This document shows, in pieces, positions 27,218-36,624 of a DNA stretch of 64,000 nucleotides. This DNA comes from SAR116 cluster bacterium AG-390-L20 (GTDB taxonomy: Bacteria; Pseudomonadota; Alphaproteobacteria; Puniceispirillales; Marisalimonadaceae), in the NCBI GenBank assembly GCA_003278095.1, contig QCHB01000003.1, forward strand, positions 62,001 to 126,000. Reading direction: 5' to 3'. The number at the start of each line of letters is the position of its first letter. The stretch's first letter is position 1. The notes under the pieces are model-generated. The model was not told the DNA's origin and did not search any database. It saw only the letters and a program-made list of their open reading frames with translations. The position numbers and the translations under genes are program-made.

Positions 27218-28570
27218 ATGTTTAAAAAGATTGAATTATGGGTTTTTTTACTGTTATTACCCCTTTTTATTTTTATTATAATTGGATTTGGTGCAATTTT
27301 AAAAGAACACTACAATGGTGGTCTTAGATATCCATACTTAAGAACTACTGCCGTATTTCTTGCTGAAATACCAAGTATGATAAAAAAGACACTTTTAACT
27401 AGAGGCGAGTTTTTAGAAGAGTACAATATTTCACTTACAAAAGCTAAAGATCAAAGATTTGGAAACAAAAAGGGTTTTGTTTTTAACAATAAGAAGCCAA
27501 TTGATTTACTTCTTGTATTAAGTAGAACAGACTTTAAAACTAAAAGTATGATAGTTGAACTAATTGATCTTCTTAGTTACAAGGTTATAAAAACATATAA
27601 ACTACATAAAAACATTATAGAAATTTCACAAAATTCCAATCTTGATAATTACGTTTTAAAAGAGAATGCAGTAGTAAGATCTCCTTATATTTCAGATGAC
27701 CTGAGTATAACATTCTTAACAAATAACTATGTAATTATGAAAGTTGATAAAGATCAAAATACGATTTGGCATAATGATGAATATATTTTTCATCACACAT
27801 TTAATTATACTAAAAATCAAAAATACATTTGGACTTTGGCCTGTGATAACATTAATAGATCGGGAATCGATGTACAATTTGTTACTAATAATTATTGTGA
27901 TGAAACTGCTATTAAACTTGACTCTAGTAACGGTCAAATATTAGAAAAAATTTCATTAACAAAACTATTTATTAATCAAAACATGCATAATTTGTTATTT
28001 TCTGGACGAATTAACAAGCCAGCACCTGACACAATGCATGCAAATGATATTGAAGTGATTGAAAAAGACACTTCATATTTTTCTAAAGGTGATCTTTTTA
28101 TATCACTTGCAGGACAAAATATGGTTTTACTTATTGATACTAAAAAAAGAAATATTAAGTGGTTTACAAACAAAGGCCTATTTAAGCAGCATGATGTTGA
28201 TATCATAAGTGAATCTGAAATAGCTATTTTTAATAATAATTCGATATCTATAAGAGAAGATGGTGGGCATACTCAAAAGAACAATGAAATAACTGTATAT
28301 GATTTTAAAAATAATACATTCTCATCACCTTTTGATAAGATTTTGCATAAATATGATGTGCGCACTATTAGCCAAGGTCTTCAGGAGATAACATCTTTTG
28401 GAACTTTGGTGGAAGAACAAAATTATGGCCGACTGTTATTTTTAAATCAGGAAGAATTATTTTTTGAATACATCAACAGAGGTGATGATGGAAACGTATA
28501 TCAAGTTCATTGGAGTAGGTTAATTAAAGAAGAAAGAAAAAAAAATAAATTAAGGAGATTTTTAGAGTGA
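27218..28570 (+). CDS. Membrane-anchored arylsulfotransferase-like (ASST-fold) protein
   Basis: 450 residues. A hydrophobic helix at 7-29 anchors the N-terminus; the rest looks like a beta-propeller with repeated W/F-x-D strands. HANDIEV (His274) and the KQHDVDIISESEIAIFNNN block (His325) match the paired histidine motifs of bacterial arylsulfotransferases, where His receives the sulfuryl group; an ARG/His after GGHTQ (about 350) may complete the site. ASST enzymes move sulfate between phenolic donors and acceptors without PAPS in the periplasm. Here the gene starts a tight operon with a PAPS sulfotransferase and the PAPS-making genes, so involvement in glycan sulfation or handling of a sulfated glycan is inferred. 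The next gene overlaps by 4 bases. Confidence 0.62.
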   Translation: MFKKIELWVFLLLLPLFIFIIIGFGAILKEHYNGGLRYPYLRTTAVFLAEIPSMIKKTLLTRGEFLEEYNISLTKAKDQRFGNKKGFVFNNKKPIDLLLVLSRTDFKTKSMIVELIDLLSYKVIKTYKLHKNIIEISQNSNLDNYVLKENAVVRSPYISDDLSITFLTNNYVIMKVDKDQNTIWHNDEYIFHHTFNYTKNQKYIWTLACDNINRSGIDVQFVTNNYCDETAIKLDSSNGQILEKISLTKLFINQNMHNLLFSGRINKPAPDTMHANDIEVIEKDTSYFSKGDLFISLAGQNMVLLIDTKKRNIKWFTNKGLFKQHDVDIISESEIAIFNNNSISIREDGGHTQKNNEITVYDFKNNTFSSPFDKILHKYDVRTISQGLQEITSFGTLVEEQNYGRLLFLNQEELFFEYINRGDDGNVYQVHWSRLIKEERKKNKLRRFLE

Positions 28571-28788
28571 ACATTATCTATTTAATAGTTTTATTAGTTC
28601 TTCCATCGTCCGCAATAGCTTACATTGGTCCTGGAATGGCGGGTGGTGTTGTTGCGGCGTCATTTGCTATAATTACTGCAATATTTATATGTATATTTGG
28701 AGTGATTTGGTTTCCAATTAGGCGTATGTTAAAAAAAAAGAAAGATAAATTAAATTTAAAAGATAGTTCCTCAGCAAATGATAAATGA
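28567..28788 (+). CDS. Small secreted/membrane protein with AYIGPG motif
   Basis: 73 residues. Residues 1-18 look like a signal peptide with an Ala-Ile-Ala cleavage site, then YIGPGMAGGVV, a membrane segment (about 27-50) and a Lys-rich cytoplasmic tail. Start is GTG overlapping the preceding stop as GTGA. Similar tiny Tyr-Ile-Gly-Pro-Gly proteins are, to my recollection, common in glycan and membrane loci of marine bacteria, but no function is established. Its place between the ASST-like gene and the next membrane gene suggests it is a partner or assembly factor of that protein. Confidence 0.7.
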   Translation: MNIIYLIVLLVLPSSAIAYIGPGMAGGVVAASFAIITAIFICIFGVIWFPIRRMLKKKKDKLNLKDSSSANDK

Positions 28789-29144
28789 TGTCCTACCTCC
28801 TAATATTTATTTTTTCATTAATAAGTTGTGAGATATTTATTAGATTTAGGCTATTATTTGAGTTTAAATCATTATTTATTAGACAAAAAGACTTATTTTC
28901 AGTTCTATTTTCAAAAATTTTGTCAGATGAAGAAAAAGAAGCAAAAATATACAAATTATCAATTTCCCTTTTCTTGAGTGGATTAAAATGTTTTTTACAT
29001 TTATTTTTATTTATTTCTATCTTTTACGCTTTGTCTATCGTATCTGATACATTTATCTCAAGTATTTTACATCCCTTAGGTTTGATTTTGTCAATTTTAA
29101 CTTTTTTCTTATATATAAAAATCAGAAAATTTTTTAATGATTAG
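28785..29144 (+). CDS. Small multi-pass membrane protein of unknown function
   Basis: 119 residues, Leu/Ile/Phe-rich, with three predicted membrane segments (about 1-16, 65-85, 93-110) and a charged loop (FSKILSDEEKEAKIYKL) between. No family recognised. It overlaps the genes on both sides (ATGATG-type junction upstream; 8 bases with the sulfotransferase downstream), so it belongs to the same transcription unit. It may form the membrane part of the sulfation system, but nothing in the sequence itself tells its role. Confidence 0.7.
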   Translation: MMSYLLIFIFSLISCEIFIRFRLLFEFKSLFIRQKDLFSVLFSKILSDEEKEAKIYKLSISLFLSGLKCFLHLFLFISIFYALSIVSDTFISSILHPLGLILSILTFFLYIKIRKFFND

Positions 29145-30144
29145 TTATAACTTTATCGATAGACTATTACACGACATATTTCTTAACTATAGCTTTGTTA
29201 AAAAATCTACATTTGAATTAGAAAAATTCTTATTTAATTATATTTTTACGGAAGATTTTTTAAGTTTATCAAAAAAAGAAAATCATATTTTTATTTCTAG
29301 TTTGCCCCGTTCAGGTACTACTTCACTTTTAAATTATATATATTCGGGAAATGAATTTGCATCACTTACGTATCGTGATATGCCATTTATACTCGCTCCA
29401 AATTTATCAACCAAATTTAATAGTCAAAAAAAATTTTTTTTACCTAAATTACGCTTCCATAATGATGGCATATATATAGATTTAGACAGCCCAGAAGCCT
29501 TTGATAACGTATTTTTCGATGTATTTAGTAATTCTGAAATAATAGAAGAACTACCAAATTATGTCGCTTTAATATTAAATAGATATAATAAAAAACGGTA
29601 TTTGAGTAAAAATAACAACCTTTTAAATAAAATAGAGATAATTACAAAATCTTTAAAAAACACAATTTTTTTGACACCTTTTAGGGATCCAAAAACTCAG
29701 TGTACATCACTATTTAGACAACATAAACATTTTAAAAAAATTCATAAAGATAATAAATTTTCTAAGAGATATATGACTTTTTTGGGGCATGAAGAATTTG
29801 GTTTTTTACACAAGCCTTGGAATAAAAGTATTAAATATAAAAATACAAGTGACATAAATTATTGGTTAGAGCAATGGGTTCTTTATTATGAGATAGCATT
29901 AGAGATTTCAAAAAATTACGCTAATCATTATCTAGTCTGTTATGAAAAACTTATTGATATTAATTATTTAAAAAAACTTAATTATATTACTCGAACATTA
30001 AATACTGAAACTGATTTTTTTAAAATTTCACAAAATGTATCAGAAGGTGATTATGATACTTACTTATTGGATAGATCTAACAAACTATATATAGAATTAA
30101 TGGAAGCAAGTTTTATGGCATTTACGAATAAAAATGATGAGTAG
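29137..30144 (+). CDS. PAPS-dependent carbohydrate sulfotransferase
   Basis: 335 residues of the Sulfotransfer fold. 5'-PSB loop SSLPRSGTTSLLN at 54-66 binds the 5'-phosphosulfate of PAPS; the 3'-phosphate motif is LTPFRDPKTQCTSLF (about 185-199) with Arg-Asp and Ser. A YEKLID-like segment follows near 267. The protein would transfer sulfate from PAPS to a sugar acceptor in the cytoplasm. The sugar and carbon are not deducible. PAPS is made by the CysD and CysNC genes 111 bases downstream. Overlap of 8 bases with the preceding membrane gene puts it in the same operon. Confidence 0.85.
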   Translation: MISYNFIDRLLHDIFLNYSFVKKSTFELEKFLFNYIFTEDFLSLSKKENHIFISSLPRSGTTSLLNYIYSGNEFASLTYRDMPFILAPNLSTKFNSQKKFFLPKLRFHNDGIYIDLDSPEAFDNVFFDVFSNSEIIEELPNYVALILNRYNKKRYLSKNNNLLNKIEIITKSLKNTIFLTPFRDPKTQCTSLFRQHKHFKKIHKDNKFSKRYMTFLGHEEFGFLHKPWNKSIKYKNTSDINYWLEQWVLYYEIALEISKNYANHYLVCYEKLIDINYLKKLNYITRTLNTETDFFKISQNVSEGDYDTYLLDRSNKLYIELMEASFMAFTNKNDE

Positions 30145-30255
30145 AAGATATATTAAATAATTCATATTATTAATAAGATTTAATATCGATAATAAGAGCG
30201 GATAAAATAAACAACTTTAAATTTGAGCTTTATAAATATAAAAATAGGTTTGCAA

Positions 30256-31146
30256 ATGAATCATCTTGAAAAGTTAGAATCTGAATCAATTCATATTTTT
30301 AGAGAAGTTGTTTCAGAAACAAAAAATCCAGTAATGCTTTATTCTATCGGCAAGGATAGTGCTGTTATGCTTCACATTGCAATAAAAGCATTTTTTCCAG
30401 CGCCTCTACCATTTAAACTTTTGCATGTAGATACTGGTTGGAAGTTTCAGGAGATGTATAAATTCAGAGACTATATAAAAAAAAAACATACATTAGAACT
30501 GATAGTTCATCAAAATGAAAATGGATTAAAAGAAAATATAAATCCTTTTGATCATGGATCTTCTAATTATACTCATATAATGAAAACTGAAGCGTTAATT
30601 CAGGCGATTAATAAATATAAATATGAAGTTGCATTTGCAGGAGCAAGGAGAGATGAAGAAAAAAGTAGGTCAAAAGAACGAATTTTTTCATTTAGATCTG
30701 CCAATCATCAATGGGACCCTAAAAATCAAAGAGCAGAATTATGGAATATCTATAATACAAAATTAAATTATAATGAAACATTCAGAGTGTTTCCACTTTC
30801 AAATTGGACTGAGCTAGATATATGGCAATATATTTATCAAGAAAATATAGAGATTGTTCCTCTATATTTTTCAAAACCAAGAATGTGTGTTGAGAGAAAA
30901 GGCTCTATTTTTATGGTTGATGATGATAGAATGAAGCTTCATGAAAATGAAACTGTGAAATTAATGAAGATTCGATTTAGAACACTTGGTTGCTATCCTT
31001 TAACATCGGCTATTATTTCAAGTGCGAATAATGTCGAAGAGATTATAAGTGAATTATTAATAACACAATTTTCAGAAAGACAAGGTAGGATAATTGATCA
31101 TGAAAACTCTTCGATGGAAGAGAAGAAAATAAATGGCTATTTTTAA
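30256..31146 (+). CDS. cysD: Sulfate adenylyltransferase small subunit CysD
   Basis: About 296 residues, normal for CysD. PP-loop pyrophosphatase motif [11 protein letters not shown] near 28-38; [53 protein letters not shown]; and [16 protein letters not shown] are all characteristic. With CysN it makes APS from ATP and sulfate. The longer frame from TTG at 30223 is rejected for ATG at 30256, which has an AGG site 8 bases upstream and the standard [16 protein letters not shown] start. CysNC follows with zero spacing. It is within the sulfation operon rather than among cysH/cysI assimilation genes, of which none are present here. Confidence 0.95.
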   Translation: MNHLEKLESESIHIFREVVSETKNPVMLYSIGKDSAVMLHIAIKAFFPAPLPFKLLHVDTGWKFQEMYKFRDYIKKKHTLELIVHQNENGLKENINPFDHGSSNYTHIMKTEALIQAINKYKYEVAFAGARRDEEKSRSKERIFSFRSANHQWDPKNQRAELWNIYNTKLNYNETFRVFPLSNWTELDIWQYIYQENIEIVPLYFSKPRMCVERKGSIFMVDDDRMKLHENETVKLMKIRFRTLGCYPLTSAIISSANNVEEIISELLITQFSERQGRIIDHENSSMEEKKINGYF

Positions 31147-33009
31147 ATGGCAAATGCAAGTATCAATTCTCTTTTAGAAAAAAAAAATAACTTAACTTTA
31201 TTAAGAATAGTTAGTTGTGGAAGCGTTGACGATGGTAAAAGTACTTTAATCGGTAGATTGCTATATGATACTAAGATGATTTTTTCTGACCAAATTGATA
31301 CACTTAAGTTAGATTCTAAAAAGAGCGGAACGCAAGGTAACCAAATTGATTTTGCTTTATTAGTTGATGGGTTAAGTTCTGAAAAAGAACAAGGTATTAC
31401 AATAGATGTAGCTTATAGATATTTTACAACAGAAAAAAGAAAATTTATTATTGCTGATACCCCTGGCCATGAAGAATACACTCGTAATATGGTGACTGGA
31501 AGCTCTCTTGCAGATGTTGCTATTATTTTAGTAGATGTAAATTCTGGAATTTTGGAACAAACTTTGAGGCATATAAATATTTGTAATTTCATGGGGATAA
31601 AAAAATTAATTCTCGTAGTTAATAAAATGGATACAGTGAACTATAATCAGAAGAAATTTGATAATGTAAAAACTAGATTTTTAGATATTTGTATAAACTT
31701 TGATTTTAACCAAATTGTATCAATACCTGCATCTGCTCTTAAAGGAGAAAATATAATTTTAAAAAGTATTTTGATGCCATGGTACAAGGGAGATCCACTA
31801 CTACATATTTTGGAGAACTTAAATATTGAAGAAACAGGTCTTAGCAAATCATTTATAATGCCTGTACAATATGTAAATAGACCAAACTCTAACTTTAGAG
31901 GATATTGTGGACTTGTCAGTAATGGGCAAATTAAAAAGGGAGACTCAATATATATACTTCCTAATAAGACAAAGGCTAACATTAAAGACATTTTTTGTGG
32001 AGATGAGAGTTTGCACTATGCAAAGGAGTCTAAAAGTATAACTTTGTTGCTTAACAAAAATGTAAGTGTTTCAAGAGGTGATTGTATAGTATCTAACCTC
32101 AATGATTTAAAAATGTCGGACCAATTTGAGGTTAATTTATTTTGGTTGTCAAACAAACTTGGTCATGTAGGAAGAGAGTATTACCTAAAATTAAACACGC
32201 AAACCGTCAGGGTAACGATTTCAAATATTAAATTTAAAATTAATATTAATGATAACAGTAAAACAACAGCAAAAACTTTAAAAACAAACAATTTCTATGT
32301 TTGTAATATTAGATCCAATAAAAGTATATGGTACAAGAGTTTTATAAAAAATAAGAAATGTGGGTCATTTATACTGATAGATAAATATTCAAATTCAACA
32401 ATTGCTGCTGGAACTATTAATCATGGTCTAAGAAGGTCTGATAATTTATCTTATCAGACATTTACCGTTGATAAAAAGGCTAGACGTTTACTTAATAATC
32501 ATTCGAGTAAAGTTTTTTGGTTTACAGGTTTAAGCGGATCTGGAAAATCAACTATTGCGAATAGCTTCGAAAAATATTTGTATCAGCTTGGAATTCGTAC
32601 TTATATATTGGATGGAGATAACATAAGAAAAGGGTTAAATCATGATCTTGGTTTTACTGAAACTGATAGAATTGAAAACATAAGAAGAGTAGCAGAAATT
32701 GCAAAACTTTTTGTGGATGCTGGTATAGTAGTTCTTACGTCATTTATATCTCCTTTCGAACAAGACAGGCAAATGGCTAGAAGCTTATTTTCGTCAGATG
32801 ATTTTGTAGAAGTTTATCTAAATACATCCATAGAAATTTGTGAAAAAAGAGATGTCAAAGGATTATATAAAGCAGCACGAGAAAAAAAATTATTAAATTT
32901 TACGGGGATAGATTCACCATACGAAGTGCCTAAAAATCCTGATTTTGTAATTGATACAGAAAAGATGACCCTAAACGACATAAATGTGTTATTAATGTCT
33001 AAATTATGA
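31147..33009 (+). CDS. cysNC: Bifunctional sulfate adenylyltransferase GTPase subunit and adenylylsulfate kinase (CysN-CysC)
   Basis: 620-residue fusion. N-terminal GTPase: P-loop GSVDDGKST 25-33, DTPGHEEYTRNM, NKMD, and the EF-Tu-like beta-barrel domains. C-terminal APS kinase begins near residue 453 with SSKVFWFTGLSGSGKST (P-loop about 461-469), LDGDNIRKGLN, and DAGIVVLTSFISPF. The product PAPS is the donor for the sulfotransferase. Fusion of CysN and CysC is a known arrangement in several bacteria making sulfated compounds such as the rhizobial NodQ. Ends at TGA/pyrC 3' overlap of 6 bases on the other strand. Confidence 0.95.
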   Translation: MANASINSLLEKKNNLTLLRIVSCGSVDDGKSTLIGRLLYDTKMIFSDQIDTLKLDSKKSGTQGNQIDFALLVDGLSSEKEQGITIDVAYRYFTTEKRKFIIADTPGHEEYTRNMVTGSSLADVAIILVDVNSGILEQTLRHINICNFMGIKKLILVVNKMDTVNYNQKKFDNVKTRFLDICINFDFNQIVSIPASALKGENIILKSILMPWYKGDPLLHILENLNIEETGLSKSFIMPVQYVNRPNSNFRGYCGLVSNGQIKKGDSIYILPNKTKANIKDIFCGDESLHYAKESKSITLLLNKNVSVSRGDCIVSNLNDLKMSDQFEVNLFWLSNKLGHVGREYYLKLNTQTVRVTISNIKFKININDNSKTTAKTLKTNNFYVCNIRSNKSIWYKSFIKNKKCGSFILIDKYSNSTIAAGTINHGLRRSDNLSYQTFTVDKKARRLLNNHSSKVFWFTGLSGSGKSTIANSFEKYLYQLGIRTYILDGDNIRKGLNHDLGFTETDRIENIRRVAEIAKLFVDAGIVVLTSFISPFEQDRQMARSLFSSDDFVEVYLNTSIEICEKRDVKGLYKAAREKKLLNFTGIDSPYEVPKNPDFVIDTEKMTLNDINVLLMSKL

Positions 33010-34047
33010 GGTTGAAACTTTCCAATAAACATCAAAATTTGGATTAAAAATGTTTATATGATCCTTATTAACTTTTAATGTTTTTTCAAAAGTAATAGGG
33101 GTTTCTGACTTAGTTAATTTGATCTTTTCTTTATTTAACTTTAAATTATAGTGTTTAGCGCCATTAATACTTGTAAAATTCTCTAATTGAGAAAGTGAAT
33201 TTTCATTATCAAATAACTGGGCTAAAATTGACATACAATACGTTGCATTAAAAATGCCAGCACATCCGCACTCACTTTCTTTATCAGATTTTAAATGAGG
33301 AGCTGTATCTGTTCCTAAAAAAAACTTTGGATTTCCGCTAGTCGCGGCTCTAACAAGAGCTTTTCTATGTACCTCTCGTTTTAATATTGGGAGACAATAG
33401 TAATGTGGACTTATTCCTCCATTAAAAATAGCATTTCTGTTTAATGCCAAATGATGAGGAGTTATAGTTGCGGACACGTTTATACTACTGTCTTGCAAAT
33501 ACGTTGTGGCTTCTTTTGTTGTGATATGTTCAAGGGTGATTTTAAGATTAGGTAATTCCGAACATATAAAATCTAAGACTGTATCAATAAATTTTTTTTC
33601 TCTGTCAAAAACATCTATTTCTTTATCAATAACTTCACCATGAATTAGTAAAGGCATTCCAATATCAGACATTTTTTCTAGTACAGGCATTATTTTAGAA
33701 ATATCACCTACTCCAAATTCTGAATTTGTTGTAGCTCCTGCTGGGTATAGTTTTGCAGCAAAAATCATTTCTTGTTGATAAGCTTCTTCTAATTCGTCTG
33801 TTCTTGTGTTTTCTGTCAAATAAAGAGTCATTAAAGGTTTAAATTTATTCGACTTAGGAATAACATCTAAAATCTCATCTTTGTATCTTTTAGCGTCGAA
33901 GCCATTTAGGATTGGTGGAATTAAGTTTGGCATAACAATAGCCCTACCAAAATGTCTAATAGTTTCAGGAACAACTGCCATCAAAATATTTCCGTCTCTA
34001 AAATGAACGTGAAAATCATCTGGTTTTATAATTTCAATTATTTTCAT
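33004..34047 (-). CDS. pyrC: Dihydroorotase
   Basis: 347 residues, the size of class II dihydroorotase. Metal-binding HVHFRD at 13-18, the carboxylated lysine in AKLYPAGATTNSEFG, LIHGE, LEHITTKEA, SATITPHHL and LGTDTAPHLKSDKE with catalytic Asp. It interconverts carbamoyl aspartate and dihydroorotate for UMP synthesis. Converges with cysNC (6-base 3' overlap). It is a housekeeping gene placed between sugar genes; a second UMP gene, pyrF, lies 10 kb further on, and it could help UTP supply for UDP-sugars, though there is no regulatory evidence. Confidence 0.95.
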   Translation of the reverse strand: MKIIEIIKPDDFHVHFRDGNILMAVVPETIRHFGRAIVMPNLIPPILNGFDAKRYKDEILDVIPKSNKFKPLMTLYLTENTRTDELEEAYQQEMIFAAKLYPAGATTNSEFGVGDISKIMPVLEKMSDIGMPLLIHGEVIDKEIDVFDREKKFIDTVLDFICSELPNLKITLEHITTKEATTYLQDSSINVSATITPHHLALNRNAIFNGGISPHYYCLPILKREVHRKALVRAATSGNPKFFLGTDTAPHLKSDKESECGCAGIFNATYCMSILAQLFDNENSLSQLENFTSINGAKHYNLKLNKEKIKLTKSETPITFEKTLKVNKDHINIFNPNFDVYWKVSTS

Positions 34048-34187
34048 AGTTTAGCACAGGATTATTTTAAAATATTTATATTTTAATAAATACAATATAT
34101 ATAAAATTTTACTAAACAATTTTTTATAAATATACAAAACTTTTTAAATAAAGTTAATCTTATAAATTTAATAGTGTATAAAGCAAT

Positions 34188-35411
34188 ATGAAATCAAACA
34201 AAAAATTTAATAATGTGGTTATAATAAGCGACAGTTATGTACCTCAGAAAATATCATCTGCTGGCATGATATATAATCTCTCAAAGTCGTTAGAAAAAAA
34301 TAGAATTGAAGTAACGTGTGTCTTTGTAGGTAAAATTGACGAAAATATTAAAAAAAATTATGGTCTAGAAAGTATGAATTTAATTTATACAGAACTATTT
34401 ACTAATTTTAGAAATAAATCATTGATCTTTCGTTTTATATTTGAAATTTCAACATCAATAGTTTTAGCTGCTAAATGTTTTTTAAATAGAAAAAAAAAAT
34501 TCGATTTAATAATTTGGTATGGTCCCTCTGTTTTCTTATGGATTGTAGTTAAAGCCTTAAATTCATACCGAAAAGTTCCTGTTTATTATATACTTAGAGA
34601 TATATTTCCAGATTGGTTAATTAACTTAAAAATAGTAAAACAACCGGTTTTAATCTGGTTTTTAAAAAAAATTTCAAACCATCAATATTTTGTTTCAGAT
34701 AAAGTAGGAGTAGAAACGTTTGAAAACATTGTTTATTTAAAAAAAACAAAAAAAAATATTAAAAAAATAGAAGTGCTGCCTAATTGGCCTAGCATTGTAT
34801 TACCAGAGAATAATTTAGCTAAACCTGCATTAAAATCAAAATTTTTAAGTGTTGCTAATCGTTCGAGAGAAGAAAAAATTCTTACTGCTGTTTATACAGG
34901 AAACTTGAGTGTAGCTCATGATTATAATTCATTAATAAATTTTTTTAACATTGACTATATTTTTCCTAAGTTACAAATCAACATTTTTTGTAAGAAAACA
35001 GTGCTGAAGATAATAACAAACAAATCAATTGAACAAAAACAATGGGGTTTAGTTGAAAGTCATAATTTACCTTTTATATTTTCTTTTATAGATTGCGGGA
35101 TTGTAACCCTAAATAGGTACGCGGAAACCACTAATATTCCTGGTAAATTTGTAAGTTATACTCAGTATAAGTTACCAATTATTTGTTTTGCAAAAATAAA
35201 TTCACCTTTAGCTACATTAATACACCAATATAATTGCGGAGTTGTAATAGATTTAGATTTAAATAATAATGAAAATTGTGAGAAGTTGTCTAAATTTTTG
35301 GTTGATATAAAAATTAACTATACATTTTTTTCACAAAATTCATATAAATTATTTATTGAAAATTTTGATACAAATAAACGATGTTATCAAATTTTAAATG
35401 CGTTTAATTAA
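34188..35411 (+). CDS. Glycosyltransferase family 4-like
   Basis: 407 residues. The start VVIISDSYVPQKISSAGMIYNLSKSLE has the N-terminal GT4 acceptor domain with the DxYxPxxxSAGM loop common to these enzymes; LPNWP, the domain hinge TAVYTGNLSVAH and the donor region IPGKFVSYTQYKLPIIC (with the Lys-Phe-x-Tyr E-x7-E-like pattern) follow. The usual E-x7-E is not obvious; the donor site has PGKF and an acidic pair instead, common in WbuB-like transferases. Isolated on the plus strand between pyrC and a LegB-like gene on the minus strand. Sugar unknown. Confidence 0.72.
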   Translation: MKSNKKFNNVVIISDSYVPQKISSAGMIYNLSKSLEKNRIEVTCVFVGKIDENIKKNYGLESMNLIYTELFTNFRNKSLIFRFIFEISTSIVLAAKCFLNRKKKFDLIIWYGPSVFLWIVVKALNSYRKVPVYYILRDIFPDWLINLKIVKQPVLIWFLKKISNHQYFVSDKVGVETFENIVYLKKTKKNIKKIEVLPNWPSIVLPENNLAKPALKSKFLSVANRSREEKILTAVYTGNLSVAHDYNSLINFFNIDYIFPKLQINIFCKKTVLKIITNKSIEQKQWGLVESHNLPFIFSFIDCGIVTLNRYAETTNIPGKFVSYTQYKLPIICFAKINSPLATLIHQYNCGVVIDLDLNNNENCEKLSKFLVDIKINYTFFSQNSYKLFIENFDTNKRCYQILNAFN

Positions 35412-35423
35412 AATATTATATAA

Positions 35424-36404
35424 CTAAAAATTATATACGTCTGATTTGTAATTTGCCAAATTTTTAGGATTAGAAAACCAGTCTATTGTTTTTTTGAGAC
35501 CCTCGATTAAATTATTTTGAGGTTGAAAATTTGTTAGAGATTTCATCAACTGATTATCACATTGTAAGTTTTGTACTTCTGAATTTTCAGGCCTTAATCT
35601 GTTTTCTTTAACAGTTAACACTTTTTTAATATCCATCAAATTCATTATAGTTTTAGACAAATCCTCCATGCTAATTTTTTTATTAGAGCCAATATTTATA
35701 ATTTTTCCAATTGCATCTTTGGAATTTGCAAGACTTATTAATCCATTGCAAGTGTCAGTTACATAATTTAAGTCTCTACTGGGACTTAAAGATCCAATAT
35801 TTATGAATTTACTATTAGATAAAAGTTGAACAATAACATTTGGTATTATTGCTCTGGCAGATTGTCTTGGACCATAAGTGTTAAAAACTCTCGCAATTTT
35901 TGTATTTAGATCAAAACTTTTATTAAAACTTGTTACTATTGCTTCTGCTGCAATTTTACTTGCACTATATGGGCTTTGTGCAACTATTGGATGTAATTCG
36001 TCAATTGGTAAATATTGAGCAGAACCATACACTTCACTTGTAGACATTTGCAATAGTTCTTCAACATTATTATACAAAGCTGCCTCACAAAGGTTTAATG
36101 TACCTATAGAGTTGGTTTCTATATAACTACTCGGCGCTTGATATGAATATGGTATTGCAATTAAAGCTGCTAAATTAAAAACCTTTTCAACGTTTTTTGT
36201 CATTGATATACAAAAGCTTTTATCTCTTATATCGCCTGATATTATTTCCATTTCTGATATAAACTTACTTTTTTCTAACCATCCCCAACTATTAAATGAA
36301 TTATATTGAACTAGAGCCTTTACTGTATAATTTTTTAATATAAGACATTCAGCTAAATGAGAACCTATAAAACCGTCTGCACCAGTTACAAGAATTTTTT
36401 TCAT
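35424..36404 (-). CDS. legB: NAD-dependent 4,6-dehydratase, LegB-like
   Basis: About 326 residues of extended SDR. GADGFIG loop near 8-14, then LVQYNSFNSWGWLE (31-44), a signature I recognise from LegB-type NDP-GlcNAc 4,6-dehydratases of legionaminic acid pathways. Catalytic STSEVYG (121-127) and Tyr146-x3-Lys150 (YSASK) are intact; RVFNTYGPRQSARAIIPN fits too. LegB forms the 4-keto-6-deoxy intermediate from GDP- or UDP-GlcNAc. The ATG at 36404 is preferred to the ATG at 36416 because GAGGG lies 6 bases upstream of it. No LegC/LegH/LegG genes are adjacent. It may also be a general dehydratase. Confidence 0.78.
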   Translation of the reverse strand: MKKILVTGADGFIGSHLAECLILKNYTVKALVQYNSFNSWGWLEKSKFISEMEIISGDIRDKSFCISMTKNVEKVFNLAALIAIPYSYQAPSSYIETNSIGTLNLCEAALYNNVEELLQMSTSEVYGSAQYLPIDELHPIVAQSPYSASKIAAEAIVTSFNKSFDLNTKIARVFNTYGPRQSARAIIPNVIVQLLSNSKFINIGSLSPSRDLNYVTDTCNGLISLANSKDAIGKIINIGSNKKISMEDLSKTIMNLMDIKKVLTVKENRLRPENSEVQNLQCDNQLMKSLTNFQPQNNLIEGLKKTIDWFSNPKNLANYKSDVYNF

Positions 36405-36450
36405 TTTAACCCTCATTTATTTAGCAACATCAGTAAGTTATAACTAAGAT

Positions 36451-36488
36451 ATTATTACTACTATTCAAATGAAAAAAGTAGTAATAAT
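36451..36488. promoter_or_regulatory. Perfect 11-bp inverted repeat, possible operator or attenuator
   Basis: ATTATTACTAC at 36451-36461 and its exact complement GTAGTAATAAT at 36478-36488, separated by 16 bases. It lies in the 220-base gap between the divergent legB-like gene and the nucleotidyltransferase. On the plus strand the right arm is followed by a short T run (TTTT, 36489-36492), so an attenuator hairpin is possible. AT-only composition is broken by Cs and Gs in the arms, which makes chance less likely. Confidence 0.4.
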
Positions 36489-36624
36489 TTTTCAAAAATA
36501 TATAGATTAAATCATAACGTCGTTGATTTAATAAGAGAAATAAAATATTTTTTTATAAATGATAAAATCCCATCTATTTATATTTTGATATAAATAATTA
36601 TTTGAAGTCAAATGGAGAAATATT

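Noticed and set aside
30256-33009. CysD/CysNC as ordinary sulfate assimilation
   Set aside because: No cysH, cysI, cysJ or sulfate transporter genes are near, and a sulfotransferase and ASST-like gene directly precede them. Not fully excluded because the rest of the genome is unseen.
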